Of a stretch of 64,000 bases of DNA, positions 63,078-64,000 are shown in pieces. The notes under the pieces are model-generated. The model was not told where the DNA came from and did no database searches. It was given only the letters and a program-made list of their open reading frames with translations. Made by a program: the position numbers and the translations under genes. The stretch comes from Gadus chalcogrammus. Taxonomy: Eukaryota > Chordata > Actinopteri > Gadiformes > Gadidae. The stretch's first letter is position 1. The number at the start of each line of letters is the position of its first letter. The stretch lies in NCBI RefSeq assembly GCF_026213295.1, contig NC_079415.1, positions 32,731,288 to 32,795,287 on the forward strand. Direction: 5' to 3'.

Positions 63078-63118
63078 GTCATTGGCTCTTCCTGTTGTGG
63101 GCGGGGCCTTCCAATCAG
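63078..63118. promoter_or_regulatory. Compact Y-box / ETS-like / GC-box / CCAAT cluster
   Basis: Within ~40 bp: ATTGGCT (63081), CTTCCTGT (ETS-like), GGGCGGGGCC (GC box) and CCAATCAG (about 63110). The arrangement is promoter-like, but no exon follows. Confidence 0.35.
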
Positions 63119-63174
63119 CTCTGCTATAGTCATTACCGTCTCACCCTGTCCACTCACCAAGCCTTCCCGTTTTA

Positions 63175-63177
<3 letters not shown>

Positions 63178-63253
<76 letters not shown>
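63178..63253. repeat. (GT)n microsatellite
   Basis: About 76 bp of pure GT. Confidence 0.96.
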
Positions 63254-63255
<2 letters not shown>

Positions 63256-63424
63256 GCTTTCCCGGTTCTGTGTGTGGGTTTGTGTCAGCTCCAGCACACT
63301 CACACACCAGCAAAGGTCCAGTGACGAGCAACTATCATGCATTGGTATAGGAAGCCTCTTATTATGTGAACCAAGCAGTTATTAGTTTTGTTATAAAGGG
63401 GAAACGGCCCCAAGATGGCAGCAT

Positions 63425-63519
63425 GCAATGTGCGTGTCATAAATATTTGCCCTGTTAAGCCCTTTGAGACCGTAATGGTGATTAAGGGCTATGCAAATAC
63501 AATTGAATTGAATTGAATC
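63425..63519 (+). mobile_element. LINE 3' end fragment, (TTGAA)n tail
   Basis: AAGCCCTTTGAGACCGTAAT, GGTGATTAAGGGCTATGCAA and ATACAATTGAATTGAATTGA. A truncated 3' terminus with pentanucleotide tail, a form common in teleost non-LTR elements and different from the 28.8- and 19.4-kb ends. Confidence 0.65.
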
Positions 63520-63528
63520 ATGTCAAAC

Positions 63529-63620
63529 CCTCCTATACATTTGGCTATCATACATTGCTATGCAGATGGCTAGCACACAGTGCTATACAGGTGGATAGAA
63601 TATATTGACAGCCTATACAT
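63529..63620. repeat. ~25-bp repeat, three diverged units
   Basis: CATACATTGCTATGCAGATG, CACACAGTGCTATACAGGTG and an upstream CATACATTTGGCTAT variant, at about 25-bp spacing. Confidence 0.65.
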
Positions 63621-64000
63621 TATGAGAGAGAGAGAGGGAGAGGGGGAGAGAGAGAGGGAGAGAGCGAGCATCTATTTTATATTTTATATGAAAAAATCTA
63701 CAATGTATTTGTCCATGCTCAATAGAGGAATAGATCAAAAGAAGGAATTGATGGAGAGAGCCAGTGGTCGGGATGGAGAGACAAGAAGGGGAGACGGAAG
63801 GAGAGAGAGGTTTTCAGCTAACTCATACGTACAGGAAATCCCTTAATACTGCTAGTAGTGTGGACAGTGTGTGTAATGTCTGGTTTGTAAATCAATTCAT
63901 GAGGCCTTCTGCATCAAAGCAATGACTAGTATTGAGTTATAGCTTCAGGCTTTTGTAGCATGTAATCTTATCCTGCATAGTAAATTACGTTTGTGCTTCG
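63621..64000. other. Unannotated; short GA at start
   Basis: GAGAGAGGGAG words at 63622-63668, then unique AT-rich sequence to the window end. Confidence 0.45.

Overview
This window looks like intergenic or long-intron nuclear DNA from a teleost fish. No protein-coding gene, rRNA, tRNA or CRISPR array can be supported. Long open frames are almost all translations of simple repeats (Leu-Ser, Arg-Glu, Cys-Val, Thr-His, Gly or His/Pro strings). The teleost call rests on the dispersed repeats: a tRNA-derived SINE with an 'AGTTCGATCCCCGG' B box, a family ending in 'GTCGCTTTGGATAAAAGCG' followed by short ATGTAA repeats, LINE 3' ends closing with short tandem tails, a hAT MITE with a matching 8-bp target duplication, and a Tc1/mariner-type MITE starting 'CACCCTTCCGTTCAAATG'. 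By rough hand tally about a tenth of the window is dinucleotide or tetranucleotide repeat. That density would suit a gadiform (cod-like) genome, but this is inference.

Layout. 0-10 kb: minisatellites rich in TTAGCA-type words, long CT and CCA-type arrays, two family A copies, two SINEs and a CpG-rich block at 9.6-10.3 kb. 10-20 kb: GT/CT/CA arrays, the hAT MITE (11.56-12.02 kb), a family A copy with a 40-bp internal repeat, a Y-box/GC-box array at 16.15-16.28 kb and a SINE split by a LINE end (19.3-19.8 kb). 20-35 kb: longer unique stretches (21.0-22.8, 22.8-24.2, 31.0-33.2 kb), a second SINE split by a LINE end that keeps the last codons of its reverse-transcriptase ORF (28.7-29.3 kb), an inverted copy of that LINE end (33.2-33.5 kb) and a CTCTAC array. 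35.8-42.4 kb: two near-identical 3.3-kb copies meeting exactly at a 100-N gap, most simply read as unmerged contig ends or haplotypes. 43-64 kb: a 23-bp minisatellite, an alternating purine-pyrimidine tract, many GT/CA/CT/TGTC arrays, the Tc1-type MITE (48.92-49.29 kb), more family A and SINE copies, small CCAAT/GC-box clusters and a second 100-N gap at 62.49 kb.

Nothing acts together as a pathway. The relations that can be read are among repeats: SINE and family A share a 3' tail, LINE ends sit inside SINEs, and one CT array begins at the pyrimidine-rich end of a SINE. I found no clear new biological system. The observations most worth checking are the gap-flanking duplication, the shared tail, the nested insertions, the 16.2-kb Y-box array and one GC3-rich minus-strand frame at 44.0-44.2 kb.
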